DNA of 64,000 nt from Streptococcus oralis (GTDB lineage Bacteria > Bacillota > Bacilli > Lactobacillales > Streptococcaceae), in NCBI RefSeq assembly GCF_001983955.1, contig NZ_CP019562.1:806001-870000 (forward strand), given 5' to 3'. The translations under genes were made by a program, and so were the position numbers. The notes beneath the pieces were generated by a model. That model searched no databases, was not told the origin of the DNA, and worked only from the letters and a program-made list of their open reading frames with translations. Positions 9,644 through 17,671 of this stretch are shown piece by piece (the stretch's first letter is position 1; each line of letters starts with the position of its first letter).

Positions 9644-10687
9644 ATGGAAAACGAAAAATTGCGTATTAATATGCTAAGTTCAAGTGAGAAAGTGGCTGGT
9701 CAAGGAGTATCAGGAGCCTACCGTGAGTTGGTACGTCTCCTACATCGCGATGCCCAAGATCAGTTAATTGTTACGGAGAACCTTCCTGTTGAGGCAGATG
9801 TAACTCACTTTCATACCATTGATTTCCCTTATTATTTATCCACTTTCCAAAAGAAACGCTCTGGGAGAAAAATTGGCTATGTACACTTTTTGCCTGATAC
9901 GCTTGAGGGGAGTTTGAAGATACCATTTTTCCTAAAAGGAATTATCAAACGCTATGTTTTTTCTTTTTACAACCGAATGGAACACTTGGTGGTGGTTAAT
10001 CCCATGTTTATCGAGGATTTAGTGGCTGCTGGTATTCCGCGTGAAAAAGTAACTTATATTCCAAATTTTGTAAACAAAGAAAAATGGCATCCATTACCAG
10101 CTGAACAGGTTGCACAACTCCGGAAGGAAATGGATCTTGCGGAAGATCAGTTTGTCGTAATCGGTGCGGGTCAGGTTCAGAAACGTAAAGGAATTGATGA
10201 TTTTATCCGTCTTGCTGAGGAATTGCCAGAAATTACCTTTATCTGGGCAGGTGGTTTTTCATTTGGTGGGATGACAGATGGTTATGAACGCTACAAGAAG
10301 ATAATGGACAATCCACCCAAAAATCTTATTTTCCCTGGAATTGTGTCACCCGAACGGATGCGGGAGCTTTACGCTATGGCGGATCTATTCTTGCTACCAA
10401 GTTACAATGAATTATTCCCTATGACTATCTTAGAGGCCGCTAGTTGCGAGGCTCCTATTATGTTAAGAGATTTGGATTTGTATAAGGTTATTCTTGATGG
10501 GAATTATCGTGCTACAAGTGATGTTTCCGAGATGAGAGAAGCAATCCTAGAATACAAGAATGCCCCTGAAGTCTTAAAGGACTTGAAAGAAAAAGCTCGC
10601 GAGATCTCCAAAGAGTACTCTGAGGAGCATTTGTTGGAAATCTGGTTAAAATTTTATCGAGAACAGGCTGCTTTGGGCAAAAAGTGA
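9644..10687 (+). CDS. cpoA: Glycosyltransferase CpoA (glycolipid synthesis)
   Basis: This 347-residue family 4 glycosyltransferase closely resembles pneumococcal CpoA, which adds galactose to glucosyl-diacylglycerol to make the disaccharide glycolipid of the membrane. It acts at the cytoplasmic membrane face. The N-terminal block MLSSSEKVAGQGVSGAYREL, the KRKGIDDFIRLAEELP region and the nucleotide-sugar site ELFPMTILEAASCEAPI (EX7E type) are intact. The upstream ATG at 9635 overlaps the -10 box and cannot be used. ATG 9644 would be read from a leaderless message; TTG 9659 and ATG 9671 are alternatives. It is followed eight bases later by its partner glycosyltransferase. In pneumococcus, cpoA changes affect beta-lactam resistance. 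Confidence 0.9.
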   Translation: MENEKLRINMLSSSEKVAGQGVSGAYRELVRLLHRDAQDQLIVTENLPVEADVTHFHTIDFPYYLSTFQKKRSGRKIGYVHFLPDTLEGSLKIPFFLKGIIKRYVFSFYNRMEHLVVVNPMFIEDLVAAGIPREKVTYIPNFVNKEKWHPLPAEQVAQLRKEMDLAEDQFVVIGAGQVQKRKGIDDFIRLAEELPEITFIWAGGFSFGGMTDGYERYKKIMDNPPKNLIFPGIVSPERMRELYAMADLFLLPSYNELFPMTILEAASCEAPIMLRDLDLYKVILDGNYRATSDVSEMREAILEYKNAPEVLKDLKEKAREISKEYSEEHLLEIWLKFYREQAALGKK

Positions 10688-10695
10688 GGTAATTT

Positions 10696-12021
10696 ATGCG
10701 AATTGGTTTATTTACAGATACCTATTTCCCTCAGGTTTCCGGGGTCGCGACTAGTATTCGGACTTTGAAAACTGAGCTTGAAAAGCAGGGGCATGCAGTT
10801 TTTATCTTTACAACGACTGATAAAGACGTAAACCGATACGAGGATTGGCAAATTATTCGCATTCCGAGTGTCCCTTTCTTTGCATTTAAGGATCGACGAT
10901 TTGCCTACCGAGGTTTTACAAAGGCGCTTGAAATTGCCAAGCAGTATCAACTCGATATTATTCATACCCAGACAGAATTTTCTCTTGGTTTGTTAGGGAT
11001 TTGGATTGCGAGAGAATTGAAAATTCCAGTTATTCATACCTACCATACCCAGTATGAAGACTATGTGCATTACATTGCTAAGGGCATGCTAATTCGTCCG
11101 AGTATGGTAAAATATTTGGTGCGAGGCTTCCTTCATGATGTAGATGGCGTAATTTGCCCTAGTGAGATTGTTCGTGACCTTTTATCGAAATACAAAGTTA
11201 AGGTTGAAAAGCGTGTCATCCCAACTGGAATTGAGCTGGCTAAGTTTGAACGACCTGAGATCAAAGAGGAAAACTTGCAAGAACTTCGTTCGAAGTTAGG
11301 TATTCAGGAAGGCGAGAAAATGCTACTGAGCCTTTCTCGTATCTCCTTTGAGAAGAATATCCAAGCAGTCTTAGCTGCCTTTGCACAGGTTTTGAAAGAA
11401 GAAGACAAGGTGAAGTTAGTTGTTGCTGGAGACGGACCTTATTTGGACAGTCTGAAGGAACAAGCAGGGAAATTAAACATACAAAAACATGTGATTTTTA
11501 CAGGTATGATTGCTCCAAGTGAGACAGCCTTGTACTATAAAGCAGCTGATTTCTTTATTTCAGCCTCTACGAGTGAAACTCAAGGCTTAACCTATCTAGA
11601 AAGTCTAGCCAGTGGAACGCCTGTTATTGCTCATGGCAATCCCTATCTTGAAAATCTGATCAATGATAAAATGTTTGGGACCCTCTACTATGGAGAACGA
11701 GAGCTTGCAGGAGCTATCCTTGAAGCTTTGATTGCTACTCCTGATATGTCTGAACAAAAGTTAGCGGATAAGTTGTACGAGATTTCGGCTGAAAATTTTG
11801 GGAAACGAGTTCATGAGTTTTACCTTGATGCTATTATCTCAAATAACTTTGAACATGAGTTACATGATGGACAACCTGTCACTCAGCGCTTCTTAAAAAC
11901 GATTCTCTATCTACCACAACAGGCTGTTACAAGCCCAGTAAAAGAATCCAAGCGTATTTTAAGAGCGTCTCGAAAACAATTGTCTAGCATCAGAGATTAT
12001 TGGAGAGACGAATTCAAATAA
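10696..12021 (+). CDS. 1,2-diacylglycerol 3-glucosyltransferase (GlcDAG synthase)
   Basis: This 441-residue family 4 glycosyltransferase should transfer glucose from UDP-glucose to diacylglycerol, making the substrate for CpoA. The N-terminus MRIGLFTDTYFPQVSGVATS is the family hallmark (GLFTD-Y-P---GV). The acceptor-side histidines of HTYHTQYEDYVHY, the linker PTGIEL, and the C-terminal EX7E region TSETQGLTYLESLASGTPVIA are present. The C-terminal 60 residues are basic and probably contact anionic lipids. It corresponds by position and sequence to the gene beside cpoA in pneumococcus. The pair forms the glycolipid and lipoteichoic-acid anchor pathway. Confidence 0.92.
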   Translation: MRIGLFTDTYFPQVSGVATSIRTLKTELEKQGHAVFIFTTTDKDVNRYEDWQIIRIPSVPFFAFKDRRFAYRGFTKALEIAKQYQLDIIHTQTEFSLGLLGIWIARELKIPVIHTYHTQYEDYVHYIAKGMLIRPSMVKYLVRGFLHDVDGVICPSEIVRDLLSKYKVKVEKRVIPTGIELAKFERPEIKEENLQELRSKLGIQEGEKMLLSLSRISFEKNIQAVLAAFAQVLKEEDKVKLVVAGDGPYLDSLKEQAGKLNIQKHVIFTGMIAPSETALYYKAADFFISASTSETQGLTYLESLASGTPVIAHGNPYLENLINDKMFGTLYYGERELAGAILEALIATPDMSEQKLADKLYEISAENFGKRVHEFYLDAIISNNFEHELHDGQPVTQRFLKTILYLPQQAVTSPVKESKRILRASRKQLSSIRDYWRDEFK

Positions 12022-12041
12022 TAGAATAAGAGGAAGAAAAA

Positions 12042-12230
12042 ATGAAAAAATTAATGAGAAGCGGGAAAGATCAAAAAATTGGAGGCGTTTGCGCAGGAGT
12101 GGCCCACTATTTTGATATTGATCCGACGATTGTCCGTGTGATTTGGGGAGTTCTAGCCTTTTGTTATGGAGCAGGGGTTCTTGCTTACTTGATTTTGTGG
12201 GCAATTGCACCTGTTTCTACAGAATATTAA
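12042..12230 (+). CDS. PspC-domain small membrane protein
   Basis: This 62-residue protein consists of one PspC domain: a basic N-terminus with RSGKDQKIGGVCAGVAHYFDIDP and a hydrophobic segment from about residue 33 to 57. PspC proteins are membrane-associated and, in other bacteria, take part in envelope-stress responses; no partner such as PspA or LiaF is encoded nearby. AGAGGAAG gives a good ribosome site. It lies 20 bases after the glycosyltransferase and 29 before the next small membrane protein, so it is probably part of the cpoA transcript. Its role here is unknown. Confidence 0.9.
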   Translation: MKKLMRSGKDQKIGGVCAGVAHYFDIDPTIVRVIWGVLAFCYGAGVLAYLILWAIAPVSTEY

Positions 12231-12259
12231 ATTAGAATTATATAGAAAAAGGAGAAGTT

Positions 12260-12394
12260 ATGGCTTTTGGAGATAACGGAAAACGTAAAAAAACTTTGTT
12301 TGAAAAGGTGACACTTGTTGTCGTGCTCATCATGTTGTTTGTAACCCTTGCTGGTATCTTTGCAACTGCGCTTGGAGCTTTTAGTAGATTCTAA
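12260..12394 (+). CDS. DUF4044-like single-pass membrane protein, 44 residues
   Basis: The frame starts at ATG after a clear AAAGGAGAAG and encodes 44 residues: a basic cytoplasmic N-terminus (GDNGKRKKTLFEKVT) followed by one hydrophobic helix. This fits the DUF4044 family, the family to which pneumococcal MacP, an activator of PBP2a, belongs. MacP itself is, as I recall, longer and located elsewhere, so this is at most a relative. It is the last gene before a weak terminator, in line with cpoA, the glucosyltransferase and the PspC gene, all concerned with the envelope. Confidence 0.82.
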   Translation: MAFGDNGKRKKTLFEKVTLVVVLIMLFVTLAGIFATALGAFSRF

Positions 12395-12427
12395 GCAAGC
12401 TACGAGGATAGAAACAATAACTAATGA

Positions 12428-12449
12428 CTGGGTTCTCCCCAGCCTTTTT
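12428..12449 (+). terminator. Weak terminator before obgE
   Basis: CTGGG (12428-12432) pairs with CCCAG (12438-12442), followed by CCTTTTTAAA. The stem is short, so read-through into obgE is likely. Confidence 0.5.
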
Positions 12450-12465
12450 AAAGTGAGAAGAAAAT

Positions 12466-13776
12466 ATGAGTATGTTTTTAGATACAGCCAAGATCAAGGT
12501 CAAGGCTGGTAATGGTGGCGATGGCATGGTTGCTTTTCGCCGTGAAAAATATGTCCCTAATGGCGGTCCTTGGGGTGGTGATGGTGGACGTGGAGGTAAC
12601 GTTGTTTTCGTGGTAGACGAAGGCTTGCGTACCTTGATGGATTTCCGCTATAACCGTCATTTCAAGGCTGATTCCGGTGAAAAAGGAATGACCAAAGGAA
12701 TGCACGGACGTGGTGCAGAAGATCTACGTGTTCGCGTGCCACAGGGGACTACTGTACGTGATGCGGAAACAGGTAAAGTCATTACAGACTTGATTGAGCA
12801 TGGTCAAGAGTTTATCGTGGCTCATGGCGGTCGAGGTGGTCGTGGAAATATCCGTTTTGCCACGCCAAAAAATCCTGCACCTGAAATCTCTGAGAATGGA
12901 GAACCAGGTCAAGAACGTGAGTTGCAACTGGAATTGAAGATTCTAGCGGATGTCGGCTTGGTCGGTTTCCCATCTGTCGGAAAGTCAACTTTGCTTAGTG
13001 TCATCACTTCAGCTAAACCTAAAATCGGTGCTTACCACTTTACGACGATTGTCCCTAATCTAGGGATGGTTCGTACGCAGTCAGGTGAATCTTTTGCAGT
13101 AGCAGACCTTCCAGGTTTGATTGAAGGGGCCAGTCAAGGTGTTGGTCTTGGAACCCAGTTTCTTCGTCATATCGAACGTACACGAGTTATCCTCCATGTC
13201 ATCGATATGTCAGCTAGCGAAGGACGTGATCCTTATGAGGATTACCTTGCTATCAATAAGGAATTAGAATCTTACAACCTTCGTCTCATGGAACGTCCGC
13301 AGATCATTGTGGCCAACAAGATGGATATGCTTGAAAGTCAGGAAAATCTGAAAACTTTCAAGGAAAAGTTGGCAGCAAACTACGACGAGTTTGAGGAACT
13401 TCCAGCCATCTTCCCAATTTCTGGTCTGACCAAGCAAGGGGTGGCGACTCTTTTGGACGCGACAGCCGAGTTGTTAGACAAGACTCCAGAATTCCCGATT
13501 TATGATGAATCCGATATGGAAGAAGAGGCTTACTATGGCTTTGACGAGGAAGAAAAAGCCTTTGAGATTAGTCGTGATGATGATGCGACATGGGTACTTT
13601 CTGGTGAAAAACTCATGAAACTCTTTAACATGACCAACTTTGACCGTGACGAATCGGTCATGAAGTTTGCCCGTCAGCTTCGTGGTATGGGGGTTGACGA
13701 AGCTCTTCGTGCACGTGGTGCCAAAGATGGTGACTTGGTCCGAATTGGTAAATTTGAATTTGAATTTGTAGACTAG
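12466..13776 (+). CDS. obgE: GTPase ObgE/CgtA
   Basis: ObgE is an essential ribosome-associated GTPase involved in 50S maturation and the stringent response. The 436-residue product has the three-domain layout: the glycine-rich Obg fold (about 1-158, repeats such as [14 protein letters not shown] and [10 protein letters not shown]), the G domain with P-loop [19 protein letters not shown] (switch II) and NKMD, and a C-terminal OCT domain from about residue 355. The ATG is preceded by GTGAGAAGAAA. The 54-residue gene that follows after nine bases is probably translated from the same message. Confidence 0.97.
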   Translation: MSMFLDTAKIKVKAGNGGDGMVAFRREKYVPNGGPWGGDGGRGGNVVFVVDEGLRTLMDFRYNRHFKADSGEKGMTKGMHGRGAEDLRVRVPQGTTVRDAETGKVITDLIEHGQEFIVAHGGRGGRGNIRFATPKNPAPEISENGEPGQERELQLELKILADVGLVGFPSVGKSTLLSVITSAKPKIGAYHFTTIVPNLGMVRTQSGESFAVADLPGLIEGASQGVGLGTQFLRHIERTRVILHVIDMSASEGRDPYEDYLAINKELESYNLRLMERPQIIVANKMDMLESQENLKTFKEKLAANYDEFEELPAIFPISGLTKQGVATLLDATAELLDKTPEFPIYDESDMEEEAYYGFDEEEKAFEISRDDDATWVLSGEKLMKLFNMTNFDRDESVMKFARQLRGMGVDEALRARGAKDGDLVRIGKFEFEFVD

Positions 13777-13785
13777 GAGATTGAT

Positions 13786-13950
13786 ATGGGAGATAAACCG
13801 ATATCATTCCGAGATGCAGATGGAAATTTTGTTTCTGCAGCAGATGTGTGGAATGAAAAGAAACTAGAAGAATTGTTTAATCGTCTAAATCCTAAACGTG
13901 CTCTTCGATTGGCGCGTACAAAGAAAGAAGAAACACAGTCAAAGAAATAA
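13786..13950 (+). CDS. Conserved small streptococcal protein, 54 residues
   Basis: The ATG follows AGGAG and lies nine bases after the obgE stop. The 54-residue product begins MGDKPISFRDADGNFVSAAD and has a charged, Lys/Arg-rich C-terminus; there is no signal peptide or membrane segment. I recognise similar short proteins downstream of obg in other streptococci but know no function. Coupling to obgE is the only clue to its role. A strong bidirectional terminator follows. Confidence 0.85.
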   Translation: MGDKPISFRDADGNFVSAADVWNEKKLEELFNRLNPKRALRLARTKKEETQSKK

Positions 13951-13955
13951 AAAAT

Positions 13956-13984
13956 TCCCGTGATCTTTTAATCACGGGATTTGT
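13956..13984 (+). terminator. Bidirectional terminator between obgE operon and argR
   Basis: TCCCGTGAT (13956-13964) pairs with ATCACGGGA (13971-13979). T runs on the + side and A-rich sequence on the other allow it to stop both converging transcripts. Confidence 0.85.
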
Positions 13985-13985
13985 T

Positions 13986-14456
13986 TTATTCACTAAAGAA
14001 AAATGGTGGCGCATATTTTTTAAGACTCTCAAAACAAGCTTGCGCTTTTGTAGCATCTTCACAGATAATCATGCAGACATCGTCTCCACAAAGGGTTGCA
14101 ACGATATCTGGAAAGGCCAAGGAATCAATTACAGATCCAAATGATTGGGCTAAACCGGGTAAAGTTTTCAAAATAACCTGGTGTTGCACAGGACGTAGCA
14201 TAACAAGAGCGTCTTCCATATAGTTTTCAAGACGTTTTTCCCACTTGGAGATAGAGCCTGTATTTAGCACATAGTAAGAATTATCCTCTTCGCGCACTTT
14301 TGAAAGGTTCATGGTTTTGATATCGCGTGATAAGGTAGCCTGAGTAACTTGGATATCATTTTCCGCTAACAAGGCTTGTAATTCAGCTTGCGTATGGATT
14401 TTGTTTTTTGAAACGAGGGCGCGGATAAGTTGGTGTCTGTGTTCTGATTTGTTCAT
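13986..14456 (-). CDS. argR: ArgR/AhrC-family arginine regulator
   Basis: This 156-residue protein is an ArgR-type repressor that senses arginine as a hexamer and controls arginine metabolism genes. The N-terminal winged helix (residues 1-70) has [21 protein letters not shown] and the recognition motif [15 protein letters not shown]. The C-terminal half, from about 80, is the oligomerisation and ligand domain; the usual GT--GDDT motif reads [12 protein letters not shown], with the Asp pair kept. Streptococci carry several paralogues, so which one this is cannot be decided. Its ribosome site is AAGGAG. It is transcribed towards the obgE terminator and lies downstream of the pepX remnant. Confidence 0.9.
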   Translation of the reverse strand: MNKSEHRHQLIRALVSKNKIHTQAELQALLAENDIQVTQATLSRDIKTMNLSKVREEDNSYYVLNTGSISKWEKRLENYMEDALVMLRPVQHQVILKTLPGLAQSFGSVIDSLAFPDIVATLCGDDVCMIICEDATKAQACFESLKKYAPPFFFSE

Positions 14457-14499
14457 AAAGTAAGTACTCCTTTTACAAGGTACAGTAGCGTGGACTAAA

Positions 14500-14975
14500 C
14501 GAAAATGTCAGTCGGGTGGTAGGCGGTATTGTCACGTATGATGATTTTAAAGTCAGTAAGATAAAGAACTAGATGGAGGGATTCTCCTTCTTTTAACTTG
14601 TCACTAGTTGCGTGCAGATAAACTGGGTAGCAATCTGTTCATCTACATTGATGTTCTTTAATGACAGTGAATCATTCAATTTGGGTAGCTTTTTGTCACG
14701 GCGTTTTGTGAATTCACTCTAAATGTAATTCACAGAGATTTCCAACATGTGGTCTAGTAGCGTATATGATAAATGGTTACACATGTTGGTTAGAGGGAGT
14801 ATCTTTTGTCCAAGTTCTATCTAGGGGCTTCTAAAATGCTTTTAGATGAACTGAATTTGATACAAAGTTTATGTTTGATTCGACTGTTCAAGTGGAAAAC
14901 TTTGGTTATAGGTAGTTCAATGGTCGAATTCATTGACTTTTCCTTTGAATACTTCCATATTGAAAGTCTGGTAGA
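14500..14975 (-). pseudogene. Decayed second copy of the pepX 3' end
   Basis: Between argR and pepX lies non-coding sequence that aligns piecewise with the last 175 or so codons of pepX. Examples are GTCTGGTAGATTATACC against the pepX segment at 15502, TATCTTTTGTCCAAGTTCTA against 15341, TTCACAGAGATTTCCAACAT against 15254, and the CTCCTTCTTTTAACTTGT block near 14581 against 15092. Order and orientation are the same throughout. Read in the pepX frame, fragments such as TFNMEVFKGKVNE (pepX has [13 protein letters not shown]) and ELGQK alternate with stop codons. The copy abuts the pepX stop codon, so it looks like an old tandem 3' duplication or the leftover of a recombinational replacement. 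No open frame of note remains. Confidence 0.85.
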
Positions 14976-17258
14976 TTATACCTTTTGAGAAGGTAGGATA
15001 AGACTAGACTGTGCTAAATCAATAGTCAATTGATAGTCTGTATTATCTCGAATTGTAATCTCAAAGTCTGTGGTGTAGAGAACCAAACGGAGAGTATCTC
15101 CTTTTTTAAGTTTGTAGATAGTTGGTTGAAGCTCTAGCTTGAAGTCCATCCATTCATTTGGTTGGATTTCTTCAATCGTCAAGAGATTGGTTCGATTTTG
15201 AAGATTAAGGTAGCCTTTGGTGATGACACGTTGGGCACTTGGGTTGAATGGTAGTTCACAGAGATTTTCTAACATGTGGTAACGGCCATTATCAATGGTT
15301 CTAGCACTTAAAACAGCTGGATAAGGCTGCAGATATTTCTTTTGTCCAAGTTCTAACAGTTGGGCTGATAATAAGCCCTTGTTCGTACTCGATTTGACAC
15401 GAAGTTTCAGCTCCACTCGCCCATTTAAGTGAATGTCTTGACTTACTGGAAGGTCAATGGTGATCTGATTGGCTTTTCCTTGGTAAAGTTCAGTGTTGAA
15501 GGTCTGGTAAGTCTTTCCATAACGATCAAAATCTTTTTGATCATACTGGTTTTGAATCACTTTTTCTTCAGTTCCAAGTGAGAAGGTATGCAGTTCATCC
15601 TGCTTGCCAAAGTTATCAAGATCTTGCCATCTTTGCGGTGCGATATTGTCCTGCCAGATGACAGTCGGAAGTTGATAGCCTGAGTCAAGTCCTAACAATT
15701 TCTTACTTAACAAGGCATTCATGGACTCGCGGAAGTCGATCGACTGCCAATTGTTCATATAGACATGGGCACCATGATGGAAAAAGAGGTGCTTATTGAT
15801 ATGGCTAGGAAGGGCATGAAACATCTGGTAAACATGAAGAGGTTTGACATTCCAATCCTGGGAACCATGCGTAAAAACGACCTCAGCTTGAACCTTGTGA
15901 GCATTGAGCAGATAGTTGCGGTCATGCCAAAACTGATTGTAGTCACCAGTCTTGCGATCGAGTTTCTCTTTAACCTTTTCTAAGTCTGCTTGATGAGCTT
16001 CATTGCCACGGATATAGTCACCAGCTTGGAGGTTGCGAGAGTAGGTCAATTCAGCAAGTGAGTCAAAATCCTCACCCGGGTAACCACCAGGGCTAGTCAC
16101 TAGACCATTTTCCCGATAGTAGTTGTACCAAGAGGAAATACCTGCTTCCGCGATGATGACTTCTAAGCCATCAACACCAGTGGTGGCGAGACCATTGGAC
16201 ATGGTACCTAGATAGGAAATTCCTGTTGTTGCGACTTTGCCGTTTGACCAGTCAGCCTTGACTTGGCGCTTGCGCGTGTGGTCCGTGAAAGCATGGCAAC
16301 GACCATTGAGCCAATCAATGACATTTTTATAGGCCTCAATCTGCTGGTAGTCCCCATTGGTCATGAGCCCTTGGGAATCCCTGGTCCCAACACCCGATAC
16401 ATAGAGATTGGCAAATCCACGTGGGAGGAAGTAGTCATTTAGAGTATATGAGCTATTGATATGAGATAGCTTTTCTTCAGCTTCTGAGACGACTTCTGCT
16501 TGACTATGAGGTTCGACTAAATTCAGCTTAGGTTCCTCAAGTTCAATGGTGTGGGGCGGTTTGACCTCAAGCTCTCCTTCCATTTTGTAGAGAGCTTTGT
16601 CACTGGCTTTATCGTTGGTCCCTTGGTGATAAGGGCTGGCAGTCATGACTGAAGGAATCTGTCCATCATAACGCGGGCGGATAACGCTGACTTTGACTAA
16701 ATCAGGGAGTCCGTCTTTATCAGTATCCACACGGCTCTCGACATACACGACTTCACGAATGACATCATGAGTAGAGAAGGTTGCCAAGCTCTTACCGTTA
16801 AAGTAGTGGTAGTGATTGTCTTCTGAAATGAGTCCATCACTAACAAGCTGATCGATGAGCGTATTTCCTTTTTTCGTTCGCGTATTGAGTAACTGATAAA
16901 GATTTTCAATGAGATCCCCATAAACAATAGGAAAACCAGTTTCTTTACGAAACTGTTCGGCATCCTCAAAGTCAACAAGATAGCTAAATCCTAAAAGTTG
17001 AAAAACTACTGTGTAGAAAATCTCCGCAGTTAACTCACGGTCTGACTGGAAAAAAGTTACTAAATCTGTTTCTTTATCCGCAGCCAAAGTCGATAAGGCA
17101 TAATCCGTGTTAGAATAAGTGAAAAAACTCCAACGAATGAAGTCTTCAAACTGTCTTTTTAAGGACAGTTGGGGTGACAGCTTTAGACCAAGACCTTCTA
17201 ATTCTGCAAATCGTTGAGAACTAGTGGTTGGTTGATAGCTGAATTGATTAAAACGCAT
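14976..17258 (-). CDS. pepX: Xaa-Pro dipeptidyl-peptidase PepX
   Basis: PepX removes X-Pro dipeptides from peptide N-termini in the cytoplasm, letting the cell use proline-rich peptides. The 760-residue product matches the usual length of about 760. The nucleophile is S348 in GISYLG, the same number as in lactococcal PepX; the acid and base lie in HGSQDWNV and FFHHGAHVY. The C-terminal beta-sandwich domain is complete, and it is this region that appears again in decayed form just downstream. AAAGGAGAG precedes the ATG. It is transcribed divergently from dnaE. Confidence 0.97.
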   Translation of the reverse strand: MRFNQFSYQPTTSSQRFAELEGLGLKLSPQLSLKRQFEDFIRWSFFTYSNTDYALSTLAADKETDLVTFFQSDRELTAEIFYTVVFQLLGFSYLVDFEDAEQFRKETGFPIVYGDLIENLYQLLNTRTKKGNTLIDQLVSDGLISEDNHYHYFNGKSLATFSTHDVIREVVYVESRVDTDKDGLPDLVKVSVIRPRYDGQIPSVMTASPYHQGTNDKASDKALYKMEGELEVKPPHTIELEEPKLNLVEPHSQAEVVSEAEEKLSHINSSYTLNDYFLPRGFANLYVSGVGTRDSQGLMTNGDYQQIEAYKNVIDWLNGRCHAFTDHTRKRQVKADWSNGKVATTGISYLGTMSNGLATTGVDGLEVIIAEAGISSWYNYYRENGLVTSPGGYPGEDFDSLAELTYSRNLQAGDYIRGNEAHQADLEKVKEKLDRKTGDYNQFWHDRNYLLNAHKVQAEVVFTHGSQDWNVKPLHVYQMFHALPSHINKHLFFHHGAHVYMNNWQSIDFRESMNALLSKKLLGLDSGYQLPTVIWQDNIAPQRWQDLDNFGKQDELHTFSLGTEEKVIQNQYDQKDFDRYGKTYQTFNTELYQGKANQITIDLPVSQDIHLNGRVELKLRVKSSTNKGLLSAQLLELGQKKYLQPYPAVLSARTIDNGRYHMLENLCELPFNPSAQRVITKGYLNLQNRTNLLTIEEIQPNEWMDFKLELQPTIYKLKKGDTLRLVLYTTDFEITIRDNTDYQLTIDLAQSSLILPSQKV

Positions 17259-17671
17259 GTTTCTCTCCTTTGAAAACAGACTGGATTTATTATATCAAAA
17301 AAGAGGGAAAAATGGAATAAATAAACTTAAATGAAATAAATTTCTTAAACCAGCATATCTATTTGGTAAGTTATTATAAAATGCTGAATAAATACCATAG
17401 AAGTAAGCCTTTTTCTAGAGATTTTTATATGTAAAACTGCATATAACTCCTATCTTTATTATTCTTTGTTTGGTATAAATATATCTAAATTTACATTTAA
17501 AACTATTATATAATATTAATTTTTTATTTTTTCCTTTGAAAAATGAAGAATTTAACAGTAAGAAGAGAAGAAGTTTGTAACTGATAATATTGAAAAGAAA
17601 GTGCAGAGTTGCTTCAATATCCAACTTAAAATGGTATAATAGTAGTAAAACGAAAGCAAGGAGGAGAAGAA
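17259..17671. other. AT-rich divergent intergenic region pepX / dnaE
   Basis: This 413-base stretch is very AT-rich and carries the promoters of the divergent genes. Apart from the dnaE promoter near its right end, I see several TATAAT-like boxes but no convincing open frame, hairpin terminator or RNA gene. Confidence 0.5.
17632..17640 (+). promoter_or_regulatory. Extended -10 promoter of dnaE
   Basis: TGG precedes TATAAT (17635-17640). A poor -35 (TTGCTT at 17609) is 20 bases away. The transcript would start near 17648 and reach the AAGGAGGAG ribosome site. Confidence 0.65.

Noticed and set aside
14806..14988. 60-codon + frame beside pepX
   Set aside because: It runs antisense through the decayed pepX copy; the minus-strand reading explains the sequence.
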